Assembly (NCBI GenBank): GCA_027314915.1
Contig: DAHUZZ010000014.1
Span: 1-53,347 of the forward strand
DNA from: Thermoplasmata archaeon
Lineage (GTDB): Archaea; Thermoplasmatota; Thermoplasmata; Lutacidiplasmatales; UBA184
DNA: 53,347 bases
Direction: 5' to 3'
Shown one piece after another: positions 7,701-16,234 of this stretch. The notes beneath the pieces are model-generated. The model was not told where the DNA came from, made no database searches, and worked only from the letters and a program-made list of their open reading frames with translations. Made by a program: the position numbers and the translations under genes. Positions within the stretch are counted from its first letter, which is position 1; the number at the start of each line of letters is the position of its first letter.

Positions 7701-9004
7701 GCTTCCCGCCCACGCCCGGGATCGGGTCCCGTCGCGCCTTCGCGCGGGCGAACCGGTCCCTGGTGGGCGGGGTCGACAGCCCCGTACGATCGTTCGGCGG
7801 GGTCGGCGGGACGCCCGTCTTCTTCCGGAGGGGACGGGGACCGTACCTCTGGGACGTGGACGGACGGCGCTACATCGACCTGGTGGGCTCGTGGGGCGCC
7901 CTTCCGCTCGGGCACGCGCCCCCCGCCGTCGTCCGGGCGGTGCGTTCCGCCGCGGGCCGCGGCCTGACCTACGGGGCCCCCTCGCCGTCCGAGCACGAGC
8001 TGGCGGAGCGGATCCTCCGGGCGATCCCGACGGTGGACCGGGTCCGCTTCGTGAACTCGGGGACGGAGGCGGTGATGTCGGCGGTCCGCGTCGCGCGCGG
8101 CTTCACCGGCCGGCCCCGGGTCGTCAAGTTCGAGGGGGGCTACCACGGCCACTCCGACGGGCTCCTCGCCCGGGCGGGCTCGGGGCTCGCGACGGCCGCG
8201 CTCGCCGACTCCGCCGGGGTCCCCCCCTCCGTCGTCGGCGACACCCTCGTGCTGCCCTACAACGATCGCGAGGCGCTCGCCCGGCTCGCGGAGGCCCGGG
8301 GCGAGGAGATCGCCGCCTTCGTGGTGGAACCCGTCGCCGGGAACATGAACGTGGTCCTGCCGCGGCCCGGGTTCCTGCGGGCGCTCGAGCGGACCTGCCG
8401 CTCGACCGGAGCGCTCCTCATCGCCGACGAGGTCATCACCGGCTTCCGGCTCCGCTACGGCGCGGTCCACCCGGACTTCGGGGTCCGGGCGGACCTCGTG
8501 ACCCTCGGGAAGATCATCGGCGGGGGTCTGCCGATCGGCGCCTACGCGGGGCGGAAGGACGTGATGGAGGTCGTCGCCCCTCGCGGCCCCGTGTACCAGG
8601 CCGGGACCCTGTCCGGCAATCCGGTCGTCATGGCCGCCGGCGCGGCGACGCTCGATGCGCTGACCCCCGCGGTGTACCGCGAGCTCGAACGCCGCTCGGC
8701 CCGGCTCGAGGCGAGCTGGACCCGGGCGGCCCGCGACGCGGGGGCCGGGCCCTTCGCGCTGACCCGGATCGGATCGATGCTGGGCCTCTTCTTCGGCGCG
8801 TCGCCCCCCCGCGACCTGGAGGAGGCCCTCCGGGTGGATCGCGCCCGGTACGCCCGGTTCTTCCACGCCCTCCTCGCGCGCGGGGTCTACCTGCCTCCGT
8901 CCCCGCTCGAGACCGCCTTCGTGTCGGCGGCGATCGGGGCGACGGAGCTCGGTCGGCTCGAACGCGCCGGGCGCGAGTCGTTCACCGTCGCCGGGGCACC
9001 GTGA
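7697..9004 (+). CDS. hemL: Glutamate-1-semialdehyde 2,1-aminomutase
   Basis: 435 residues, a class III PLP aminotransferase fold. It converts the HemA product to 5-aminolevulinate. The N-terminus has the family signature VGGVDSPVRSFGGV, then VNSGTEAVMSAVRVARGFTG, KFEGGYHGHSDGLL, and LIADEVITGFR with the PLP-nitrogen aspartate. The PLP lysine is K272, in LVTLGKIIGGGLPIGAYAG. The start GTG 7697 overlaps the hemQ stop (GTGA). The operon therefore holds both C5-pathway enzymes (hemA and hemL), though separated by six genes. Confidence 0.93.
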   Translation: MSFPPTPGIGSRRAFARANRSLVGGVDSPVRSFGGVGGTPVFFRRGRGPYLWDVDGRRYIDLVGSWGALPLGHAPPAVVRAVRSAAGRGLTYGAPSPSEHELAERILRAIPTVDRVRFVNSGTEAVMSAVRVARGFTGRPRVVKFEGGYHGHSDGLLARAGSGLATAALADSAGVPPSVVGDTLVLPYNDREALARLAEARGEEIAAFVVEPVAGNMNVVLPRPGFLRALERTCRSTGALLIADEVITGFRLRYGAVHPDFGVRADLVTLGKIIGGGLPIGAYAGRKDVMEVVAPRGPVYQAGTLSGNPVVMAAGAATLDALTPAVYRELERRSARLEASWTRAARDAGAGPFALTRIGSMLGLFFGASPPRDLEEALRVDRARYARFFHALLARGVYLPPSPLETAFVSAAIGATELGRLERAGRESFTVAGAP

Positions 9005-10047
9005 CGAACCGCCGCGAACGGTTGGTCCGCGCCCTCCGGGGGGAGCCGGTGGACGCGGTGCCGATCTGGCTCATGCGGCAGGCCGGCCGCCATCTGCCCG
9101 GCTACCGGGCGCTGAGGGAGCGCCACGCGATCCTCGACATCGCACGCACCCCCGAGCTGGCCGCGGAGGTGACCCTCGAGCCGCTCGACCGCTACGACCT
9201 CGACGCGGCGGTGGTCTTCGCGGACATCACCCTCCCCTACTTCGGGCTCGGGGTCGACTTCCGGATCGACCCCGGGGTCGGCCCGGTCGTCGAGCGGCCG
9301 ATCCGCCGGGCCTCGGAGATCGAGCGGCTCCGGCCCTTCGAGGCGGAGCGCTCGGTCGGCTTCGTGGGCACCGCGATCCGGCGGTTCCGCGACCGCCGGC
9401 CGGACCGGCCGATCATCGGTTTCGCCGGGGCCCCGTTCACCCTCGCGAGCTACCTCGTCGAGGGCCGACCCTCCCGGGACCTCACCGAGACCCGGCGATG
9501 GCTGCTCTCGGACGAGCGGGGCTTCGGACGGCTCCTCGATCGGCTCGTCGAGGCCACGATCGACTACCTGCGCCTGCAGGCGGCGGCCGGCGCCGACGCT
9601 CTCCAGCTGTTCGATACCTGGGCGGGGCAGCTCTCCCGCAGGGACTTTGCGTCGGTGGTGCTCCCCCGCCTGGTCACCCTGTTCGACGCGCTCGGCCCGC
9701 TCAAGGTCCCGACGATCTACTTCAGCACCGGCTCCTCCCACCTCCTCGACCTTGCGGCCCGCGGCGGGGCCACCGCCCTCGGCGTGGACTGGCGGCAGCC
9801 CCTCGGCGCCGTGCGCCGGCAGGTCGGGCCGTCGATCGCCCTGCAGGGCAACCTGGACCCGGCCGCCCTCACGACCGACCCCGCCACGGTGCAACGGCTC
9901 GCGCGCGAGGTGCTGGACGAGATCCCCGACGGCCGGGGGCATGTCTTCAATCTCGGCCACGGGGTCCCGCCCGACGCCCGTTCCGAGTGCGTGGAGGCGC
10001 TCGTGGAGTACGTGCACACCTACTCCGCGGAACGGGTCCGGTCATGA
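9001..10047 (+). CDS. hemE: Uroporphyrinogen decarboxylase
   Basis: 348 residues. It removes four carboxylates from uroporphyrinogen III to give coproporphyrinogen III. PIWLMRQAGRHLPGYR is the family N-terminal signature with the substrate-binding Arg residues. GFAGAPFTLASYLVEG is the second signature, and QLFDTWAGQLS and FNLGHGVPPDA complete it. Its presence shows the pathway branches toward coproporphyrin and heme, not only to siroheme or cobamides. GTG 9001 overlaps the hemL stop (GTGA), and its own stop overlaps hemH (ATGA). Confidence 0.93.
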   Translation: MTNRRERLVRALRGEPVDAVPIWLMRQAGRHLPGYRALRERHAILDIARTPELAAEVTLEPLDRYDLDAAVVFADITLPYFGLGVDFRIDPGVGPVVERPIRRASEIERLRPFEAERSVGFVGTAIRRFRDRRPDRPIIGFAGAPFTLASYLVEGRPSRDLTETRRWLLSDERGFGRLLDRLVEATIDYLRLQAAAGADALQLFDTWAGQLSRRDFASVVLPRLVTLFDALGPLKVPTIYFSTGSSHLLDLAARGGATALGVDWRQPLGAVRRQVGPSIALQGNLDPAALTTDPATVQRLAREVLDEIPDGRGHVFNLGHGVPPDARSECVEALVEYVHTYSAERVRS

Positions 10048-10985
10048 CCCCCGCCCATGGCCTCGAGGGCACCGGGATCCTCCTCATGGGCTACGGGAGC
10101 CCGGCCGGGCCGGAGGAGCTCCCGGGGTACCTCCGCGAGGTGCTCGGCGGGCGGGACCCCCCGGAGGAGATGGTCGCGGAGTACCGGCGGCGCTACGACC
10201 TGATCGGCGGGTCGCCCCAGCTCCGCATCCTCCGGTCGCTCCGGGAGAAGCTCGAGGCGCGCCTGGCCCGGGAGGGATTGGAGCTCCCGGTGTTCCTCGG
10301 CACCAGGCACGGGGCCCCGCACGTGAGCGAGGCCATCCCCGACGCGTCACGTCAGGGGATCCGTCGCCGGATCGCCCTCCCCCTCTCGCCCTACGCCTCG
10401 CCCTGGATCCTCGCGCCGTAGGAGCGGGCGATCCGGGGCGGCCCGCGGGCCGCGCCCCGGCCGGTCGAGGTGGAGGTGCGCTCGGGACGGCATCGGAACC
10501 GCCACGGGATCGCCGGCTGGTCCGGGAACTTCCGCCGGGAGCTCGCGACCGCGCCCGCCGGCACCGTCACGCTGCTCTCCGCGCACAGCCTGCCCGAACG
10601 GCTTCGGGTGGCCGGCGATCCGTACCCGGAGATCCTGGCGGACGCCGCCGGGCTCCTCGCGGAAGCGACCCGTCCCCTCGAGGGGGACGTCACCTACCCG
10701 AGCGCCGGGAACACGACCGAGCCCTGGTGGCGACCCGACCTCACCGAGAAGATCGTCGCATGGCGGGAGCGGGGCCAACCCGAGCAGCTCCTCGCCCCGA
10801 TCGGGTTCGTCTTCGAGCACCTGGAGGTCCTCTGCGACCTCGACCACGTGGTGCGCCGGTTCGCGGAGGAGCACGGGGTCCGGTATCGACGGACCCCGAT
10901 GCCCAACGAGGACGACCTCGTCGTGGAATCCCTCCGGGAGGTGGCCCTGAACGGCGTCGCACCACCTCCGGGCCACGACCGGTAG
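10044..10985 (+). CDS. hemH: Ferrochelatase (HemH/CpfC) interrupted by an in-frame TAG
   Basis: 314 codons to the final stop, with a single TAG at 10419-10421 (codon 126) and the same frame open on both sides. The N-terminal part has GILLMGYGSPAGPEELP and YDLIGGSPQLRIL. The C-terminal part has LLSAHSLPERL with metal-site His 181, GDPYPE, GNTTEPWWRPD, and GFVFEHLEVLCDLD with acidic Glu 261. These correspond to His183 and Glu264 of Bacillus subtilis CpfC. The TAG falls where Bacillus CpfC has the Tyr of SYNKRA, and one base change from TAC or TAT would explain it. Read through, the protein is full length and complete. It may be a nonsense mutation, a base error or readthrough. Its own terminator is also TAG. 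Confidence 0.85.
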
Positions 10986-11067
10986 GTCGGCCCGGCGGGC
11001 CCCGCGGCGACCGGGGCGGGAGAGGGGTCCTCGCCGCGCCCCCGTCGGTCGACGACCGTCGGGCCAT

Positions 11068-11093
11068 GGGCCCCCCTCCCGCTTGGGGGGCCC
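11068..11093. terminator. GC-rich hairpin between convergent hemH and FkbM genes
   Basis: GGGCCCCCC and GGGGGGCCC form a 9-bp perfect stem around an 8-base loop. It lies right at the end of the FkbM gene (reverse strand) and about 85 bases after hemH. No T-run follows on either strand, so it may be a bidirectional 3' structure and not a classical archaeal terminator. Confidence 0.35.
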
Positions 11094-11909
11094 TCACCGG
11101 TCCCGGACCGGGGGCCGCCTCGCCACGAGGTAGCTCGTGAACCGGGTCTGTCGCTCCTCGGATACGATCTCGAAGCCCTTCGCGTCCAGGAGCCGCCGGC
11201 ATGCCTCCGAGGTGCCCTCGGAGACCTCGAGCAGGAGGTGGGTGGTCCGCTCGAGGGTCCGGGGACCCCCGGTCAGGACCGCCACCTCCGCGCCCTCGGT
11301 ATCGATCAGCAACCAGTCCACCGTGGCTTCGCCCCGAGGGAGGACCACCCGGTCGAGCGTCTCCACGGTCACCGCCACCTCGGCCAGCCCCCGATCCGCG
11401 CCGTCGGCGGCCGCCCCCCGGATCAGCGAGGACCTCCCGTCCCGGAGCCGGGGAACGTAGAGCGTCCCGCTGCCCTCGCGGTCCGCCAGGGCCACGTTGA
11501 GCACCTCGAGGGCGTGCAACCCGTTCAATCGCGCGTTCGTCCGGAGCTGCCTCGCGGTCGCCGGGTTCGGTTCGATCGCGAGGACCCGCGCGCCGCACGC
11601 GCCGGCCCGGATCGCGTAGAACCCGATGTGGGCACCCACATCGACCACCGTCTCGCCGGCGCGCGGCGCGAAGTGCCGGCGGACCGTGGGCTTGTGATCG
11701 GGGAGCGTGTAGTGGAGGTCCTCGGAACGGGGGCGGATCTCGAAGCGGAGGCCCCCGGACGCGATCACCGCGGGCGACGTCCCGTAGAGGTAGGGGCCCC
11801 GGAAGCGGCCCGGCCGGAGCGTGCGCGAGATGCCCGCGAGGAGGAAGCAGCTGTAGAGCCGCACCGCGGAGCGCGCCCCCACGGGCCGGATCGAAAGGTA
11901 GCCCGTCAC
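11094..11909 (-). CDS. FkbM-family methyltransferase
   Basis: 271 residues. A SAM-binding Rossmann core starts with ETVVDVGAHIGFYAIRAG (motif I), followed by VLAIEPNPATARQL (acidic end of strand 2), then VTVETLDRVV and DWLLIDTEGAEVAVLTG, which are FkbM signatures. Such enzymes O-methylate sugars or polyketides. Beside a membrane protein and not far from a polysaccharide flippase, a glycan target is a reasonable inference. The start GTG 11909 overlaps a TGA that ends one frame of the upstream gene. However, the reading frame is also open upstream into the true C-terminus of that gene, so a fused membrane-methyltransferase protein cannot be excluded. Confidence 0.8.
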   Translation of the reverse strand: MTGYLSIRPVGARSAVRLYSCFLLAGISRTLRPGRFRGPYLYGTSPAVIASGGLRFEIRPRSEDLHYTLPDHKPTVRRHFAPRAGETVVDVGAHIGFYAIRAGACGARVLAIEPNPATARQLRTNARLNGLHALEVLNVALADREGSGTLYVPRLRDGRSSLIRGAAADGADRGLAEVAVTVETLDRVVLPRGEATVDWLLIDTEGAEVAVLTGGPRTLERTTHLLLEVSEGTSEACRRLLDAKGFEIVSEERQTRFTSYLVARRPPVRDR

Positions 11910-12607
11910 GCGAGAACCCTCCCCTCTCGGGCGCCCCGCTCCGGCGGGCGGCCCGGGCCTCGGCGTGATGACCCGCGCCTCATCCGTCGCGCCCGGAGCC
12001 CACGGGAGGTACCCCCGGCCCTCCCACAGCAGGACGGCGAGGGCGATGCCGAGCACCAGCTTCGAGAGGATGTAGCCGCTCCCCTCGGGGTTGGTCGGGG
12101 GGCGATCGACCCGAGCGGAGGCCAGAACGTGATCCACCACACGGCGAAGAGGGCGACCGCGGCCGCCACGGCGCTCCCGGACCGGCGGGTCATCCGCCAG
12201 TAGATCGACGTGGACAGGCCGAGAAGAAGCCAGCTCGAGTTCAGGAGGAGGACGATGGGCCAGATGGCCCACCCGTAGTACTGCGGCCATACGACACGCC
12301 CCAGGAGGTCGTAGGGGATCTCGTAGAGATGGGTGAACGCGAACGGGAAGGCCGAGGCCACGAGCACCGCGCGCAGCGCACCGAGCGGGCGGAGGACGAA
12401 CAGCGCGAACCCGAAGAGCGCGACCGCCATGCCGTAGGTCAGCGGGAACGCCGGACCGGCATGCCCCTCGAACATCGCCGTCCGGAGGAGGCTCGGCAGG
12501 AACGGCTGACCGAACGTGATCGGGAGGCCGTTCACGAGGATCCAGCCGACCCATGCCGGTCCCACCAGCAGTTCCGGTCTCCGGCGGAGGAGCTCGAGTT
12601 TCCGCAT
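11906..12607 (-). pseudogene. Multi-pass membrane protein with a frameshift at a G6 run
   Basis: Starts at ATG 12607, after a TATA-like ATTTATCC (about 12648-12655). About 168 codons encode five or so hydrophobic segments, for example PAFPLTYGMAVALFGFALFV and WAIWPIVLLLNSSWLLLGL. After WITFWPPLGSIAP the frame becomes Arg/Ser-rich nonsense, while the next frame continues sensibly with NPEGSGYILSKLVLGIALAV and LLWEGRGYLPW. The switch is at the G6 run 12097-12102 (C6 on the coding strand), and one extra C restores a single frame. Nothing recognisable by family. The repaired frame runs without a stop into the FkbM gene. Confidence 0.6.
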
Positions 12608-12821
12608 CGCTCCGGGCCCGGGTCCTCCGGGCGGATCGGGGCGCGTCGGATAAATGTCGTGAACTCGGAGGGGCGGGCTCCGAGGCTCGGTACCGGTGCC
12701 CCCGGGCCGTTCCCCCCGCACGACGGTGCGTCCCCCTGGGGAGGAACGGGACCGCGCGAACCGTCCTTTCGGTCCTCCCCGCGCGAAGGCGTTGCTCCCG
12801 GAGGTGGCGTCCCGTCGAGCT

Positions 12822-13808
12822 TCAGGCCCGGGCGGCGGGGCCGATCCGGGAGAGCACGGTCCGCGCTCGGAGCGTGATCATCTTGCTCGGCCGGCCGGGG
12901 GTCTCGAACTCGAGGGACGGCGGGCGCCGGTCGGGATGGGCGGCGTACCATGCGGCGCTCTCGGGATCCGGATCCGGCTGGGCCGCGTCGAGGTTCCATC
13001 GTCCGTCGGGACGCCGTTTCGAGCGCAGCAGCTCGAGCGCGAAGCCGAGCCGAGGGTCCTGGCCGTACCCGAGGGCGGTGAGGCAGTCGAGTCCGACGAG
13101 GAGGTCGTAGTAGTAGTGCGTGGGCCAGTGGAACCGGTACCACGGCTCGTAGCGGTCCCCCTGGCGATGGAGCTCGCGTTCCAGGTAGAACTCGGCGCCG
13201 CGTTCGACGCACGCCGTCATCTCCGGCGTCCACTTCGACCGGGGGTAGGCCGCGAAGGCTCCCAGCCCCTCCCAGGCATCGAGCGTCCGGCTCGGCGCGG
13301 GGCTGTCCTTGTTCCACCGGCAGGTCCATCCCCCCCGGGGATGGGCGGTCCGGACCAGCCACTCCATCGTCCGGGAGATCCGGGGGTCCTCCGTGTAGCC
13401 CATGCGAAGGAGGGCGCGGACCATGTTGCCGGTGTAGCAGTGGTGGCCCTTTCCCTTCCCGAACCCCCCCACGCCCCCGCCCTGAAGCGGCGAGCGGCCC
13501 ATCCAGTACTCGCACGAGGCCCCCACCTCGGGGATCTCCCGGCCCGCCCCGAGATCGGCGAGCGCGAGCAGGTTCCAGTTCGTCCCGAGGAACCGGGGCT
13601 CGAGCCACCCCCCCTCCCGTACCCACCAGCCGGCCGGGTCCCGTCGCGACAGGATCTCCGCGACCCAGCCCTTCGAGGCGATCTTCGCCCTCGTCGCGCG
13701 GACGTCGGGGTCCGCTTCACGCCGGCCGAGGAGCTGGGTGAGGGTGAGGTAGCGGATCGATGGCTGGCTCGGTTCGAGCAGCCAGTCGAGCACCCGGTCG
13801 CGGGCCAT
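12822..13808 (-). CDS. Terpene-cyclase/prenyltransferase-like alpha-toroid protein
   Basis: 328 residues from ATG 13808. The N-terminus has SIRYLTLTQLLGR, and later segments have TNWNLLALADLG, HHCYTGNMVRALLRMGY, MEWLVRTAHPRGGWTC, LDAWEGLGAFAAYPRSKW and YYYDLLVGLDCLTALGYG. The repeated helix pairs ending in G-G-W or D-G-R-W resemble the alpha/alpha toroid of squalene cyclases and prenyltransferases. The protein is short for a true squalene-hopene cyclase, and no DXDD catalytic motif is visible. It may be a binding or non-terpene member of the fold; some relatives carry misleading nitrogen-fixation names in databases. Substrate unknown. Confidence 0.65.
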   Translation of the reverse strand: MARDRVLDWLLEPSQPSIRYLTLTQLLGRREADPDVRATRAKIASKGWVAEILSRRDPAGWWVREGGWLEPRFLGTNWNLLALADLGAGREIPEVGASCEYWMGRSPLQGGGVGGFGKGKGHHCYTGNMVRALLRMGYTEDPRISRTMEWLVRTAHPRGGWTCRWNKDSPAPSRTLDAWEGLGAFAAYPRSKWTPEMTACVERGAEFYLERELHRQGDRYEPWYRFHWPTHYYYDLLVGLDCLTALGYGQDPRLGFALELLRSKRRPDGRWNLDAAQPDPDPESAAWYAAHPDRRPPSLEFETPGRPSKMITLRARTVLSRIGPAARA

Positions 13809-13981
13809 GCCGTGGAAGAGGAGTCCCTGCTAAGAATCACTCGGTGACCGGCCCCGGGACCCGCCCCGTTCGCTCCGAGCGGTGCCGCGCGGTGGGGCGG
13901 CCGACCTCCGGCAGGCGGCCGTTTCACGACCTCCTTCGAAGGATTAAACGGCCCCGACTTCATCGCGGGCGGAGAAGACTC

Positions 13982-14470
13982 ATGCTGGTGTTAGCCGACC
14001 TTGCCGTGACGGTGACCAAGGCCGAGGAGTCCGCCCGCTGGTGGCAGGAGAAGCTCGGATTCGCTGTGCACACCGTCGGACCGCCCGGAGGTCACGCGAT
14101 CATGGTGGCCCCCCCCGGGGAGCGGTTCGTGATCCACCTCTGCGAAGGGTTCGAGGCGGTGGAGCCGGGCAACACGGGCATCGCCTTCGTGACGGACGAG
14201 ATCGATCGGCTCGTCGCCCGGATGAAGTCGGGCGGCGTCCAGTTCACGGAACCGCTCCGCAAGGAGGAGTGGGGGGCCATGGCGAAGTTCGCCGACCCCG
14301 ACGGGAACGTCTTCTGGCTCCTCGGTGCGCCGACGGAGTTCATCCAGGCCGAAGTGAGCCGCCACGCCCCCCCCATGGGACGCCCGAGGCCAAGCCCGCG
14401 GCGCCCCGACGCCCGGGACGTCCTACGCGCCGCTGAAGGGACTCGCGCGCGGGGCTACTCCCGGTCGTAG
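13982..14470 (+). CDS. VOC (glyoxalase/dioxygenase) superfamily protein
   Basis: 162 residues, one VOC unit (two beta-alpha-beta-beta-beta modules). LADLAVTVTKAEESARWWQEKLGF is the usual first module, and MAKFADPDGNVFWLLG is the D-P-D-G-N closing motif with likely metal and substrate side chains. The reaction cannot be told from sequence. The C-terminal ~30 residues are Pro/Arg-rich and probably disordered. A TATA-like GGATTAAACGG lies near 13940, and a GGAG sits just upstream of the ATG. The last 16 bases overlap the convergent gene at 14455. Confidence 0.75.
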   Translation: MLVLADLAVTVTKAEESARWWQEKLGFAVHTVGPPGGHAIMVAPPGERFVIHLCEGFEAVEPGNTGIAFVTDEIDRLVARMKSGGVQFTEPLRKEEWGAMAKFADPDGNVFWLLGAPTEFIQAEVSRHAPPMGRPRPSPRRPDARDVLRAAEGTRARGYSRS

Positions 14471-15354
14471 GTCCCGGGGGATCCGGCGTCCGACTCCTCC
14501 GGTTCGATCCCCTCGAGCTCGCGGCTCCGGCCCTCGATGGGACCCTCCTCGCTCTCCGACTCCTTCCAGTCCGGGTCCCGGGGGCGCCGTGCCGGGCGAG
14601 GGGGGACGGGCTCGCCGCCGGTGTCCGTCGTATTCCTCCCCTGGTCCGCCACCGCGAGGAGCCGCGCCGCGAACTGGTCCTCGGACTCCGACTCGACCCG
14701 CCGGATCCCGAGCGCCGCCCCGAGCCGCTCCATGGCGTCGAGCTCGGGCGGGGTGAGCGGGGCCGGACGGTCCGCGGGGGGCCGGCTCGAACGCGGCGGA
14801 CGGGGCCGGGTCCCCTTCTGGGCGAGGGGAAGGAAGGCGAGGCTGCTGCTGGGCAGCGCCACGGGGTGGGGCGCCGCGGCCACGGGAGTCGACGTCCGCG
14901 TCGCGGGGGCGGGCCCGGGCGAAGGGCGCGGCCGTCCCGCGACGACGGGGGCGGGCGAAGGGGACCGAGCGGGAGCGGACACCGGGACGCGGCCGGAGGC
15001 GGTCGCCCGGGGACGCGCGGACAGGGCGGCCCGGGCGCGCTCCCATTCGCTCCGGCGGACCTGGACGAACTCCTCCGACCCCTCCACGGGACGGGCGTAC
15101 TCGAGGAACCCGCCCCCGATGAGCGCCCCCGTGACGGTCACGATCCCGGCGTTGAGCGCGAGGGGGGCCCAGAGCGGGAACAGCCTCGATCCCAGGTCCA
15201 GCCGCGCGATGGCGGCTCCGACGGCGAGCCCGCCGAGGAGCATCCCGAGCACGAAGAGGAGGAGTCCGTCCCGGTGCGCGCTCTCGAGCGGGGAGGGGGG
15301 CTTCGGGGGCGGGCGTTCCCGCATGGACCGCCGGTCGGGCACGGAAACATCCAC
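14455..15354 (-). CDS. Two-TM membrane protein with a long Pro/Ser-rich tail
   Basis: 299 residues. Two hydrophobic helices (GLLLFVLGMLLGGLAVGAAI and the ALNAGIVTVTGALIGGG region, about residues 29-80) are followed by a long Pro/Ala/Arg-rich linker. A small soluble region near residues 215-250 contains LTPPELDAMERLGAALGIRR. The tail ends acidic (EEGPIEGRSRELEGIEPEESD). Family not recognised. The composition suggests a cytoplasmic or surface-exposed disordered stalk. A TATA-like CTTTATTCC sits about 30 bases before the ATG. Confidence 0.6.
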   Translation of the reverse strand: MDVSVPDRRSMRERPPPKPPSPLESAHRDGLLLFVLGMLLGGLAVGAAIARLDLGSRLFPLWAPLALNAGIVTVTGALIGGGFLEYARPVEGSEEFVQVRRSEWERARAALSARPRATASGRVPVSAPARSPSPAPVVAGRPRPSPGPAPATRTSTPVAAAPHPVALPSSSLAFLPLAQKGTRPRPPRSSRPPADRPAPLTPPELDAMERLGAALGIRRVESESEDQFAARLLAVADQGRNTTDTGGEPVPPRPARRPRDPDWKESESEEGPIEGRSRELEGIEPEESDAGSPGTYDRE

Positions 15355-15433
15355 CCCCTAGAACATCAGGGTCGGGGCGAGGGAATAAAGGGCGTCCCGG
15401 AGGGCACCGTCCCTCCGGGACCCCATGGGGCAC

Positions 15434-15970
15434 CTACTGGACCACGAGGTTCAGCTGGGTGATGCCCCCGGCGGGCGGGTTCACGGCGCCGTAGTCGACG
15501 AAGACGTTCACCGTCGCGGTGAAGGACGAGCCGGGCCCGACCGACAGCGAGGCGGTGTTGGTCTGGACGCCCCCGGTCGAGAGCTGGGTGGTGATGGTGA
15601 AGGCGTTCGTCTGGGCGGTCGTGGGGGAGGCGGAGTAGCTCAGGGTGAACTCCTCGGCGAAGTCCCCGCCGGTGCAGGTGGTGCCGCCGGTCGTCGCCGA
15701 GAGCACGAGGTTCACCGTCGAGCTCGTGGTGGCGTCCGCCGTGGTGCCGGTCGAGCAGAGCGTCGTCGCCGAGGGCACCGTCGAGACCTTGAGGCTCGGG
15801 CCGGAGTAGCCCACGACCCCTCCGTTGTTGCCTTCGTAGAGGTTCGCGCTCTGGGAGACCGTGGTCGAGCTCAGGACCGCGGCGGCCGCGACGAATCCCG
15901 CGGTCGAGGCGATCACGGCGATCGCGAGGCCCAGGAAGAGGGCACGTCGGCTCACCTGTTGGCTTCTCAT
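15434..15970 (-). CDS. Small secreted/pilin-like protein
   Basis: 178 residues. A basic start (MRSQQVSRRALFLG) precedes one long hydrophobic helix, LAIAVIASTAGFVAAAAVL. A Thr/Ser/Gly-rich beta-type ectodomain follows, with four Cys (LCSTGTT and TTCTGGDF regions) and no C-terminal anchor. The layout resembles archaeal pilin-like or SipW/TasA-like exported subunits, but no peptidase motif is certain. ATG 15970 was preferred to ATG 15988 because GGAGTGA lies just upstream of it as a ribosome binding site. Confidence 0.65.
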   Translation of the reverse strand: MRSQQVSRRALFLGLAIAVIASTAGFVAAAAVLSSTTVSQSANLYEGNNGGVVGYSGPSLKVSTVPSATTLCSTGTTADATTSSTVNLVLSATTGGTTCTGGDFAEEFTLSYSASPTTAQTNAFTITTQLSTGGVQTNTASLSVGPGSSFTATVNVFVDYGAVNPPAGGITQLNLVVQ

Positions 15971-15984
15971 CTGTTCACTCCGGT

Positions 15985-15999
15985 ACACGCGATGCGTGT
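15985..15999. repeat. Inverted repeat in the leader of the pilin-like gene
   Basis: ACACGC-GAT-GCGTGT is a perfect 6-bp inverted repeat just upstream of the ribosome binding site, downstream of a TATA-like TAATACGC (16006-16013). It could be an operator or a leader hairpin. Confidence 0.3.
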
Positions 16000-16234
16000 G
16001 AATGCGTATTAGCGAAAGTGCGGGTATATGAATCTAGGGCCCGGCTCCGGGGGCCCGGGGCGCGCGCAGGTGGGTCGCCCCTCCCCGGTTCCGGTCGGAC
16101 GCACGAACCCCTCGGAGGAGGTCGGCCGTGCGCCGTCGGACCCCCGCGCCCGCGGCCCACGCGACAGGGTCCCCGCCGTCCGTTTCGCGTGCGCACGAAG
16201 GCAAAAATACCAAGGAGTAGGTCGGCCGCCTCGG

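Noticed and set aside
7616-8866. 416-residue reverse ORF across hemL
   Set aside because: Antisense shadow of hemL in GC-rich DNA; no family resemblance, Arg/Gly/Asp-rich composition.
10044-10985. Pyrrolysine decoding of TAG as the explanation of the hemH stop
   Set aside because: TAG is the normal stop of many genes in this window, and the site is a conserved Tyr in ferrochelatases, so a base change is simpler.
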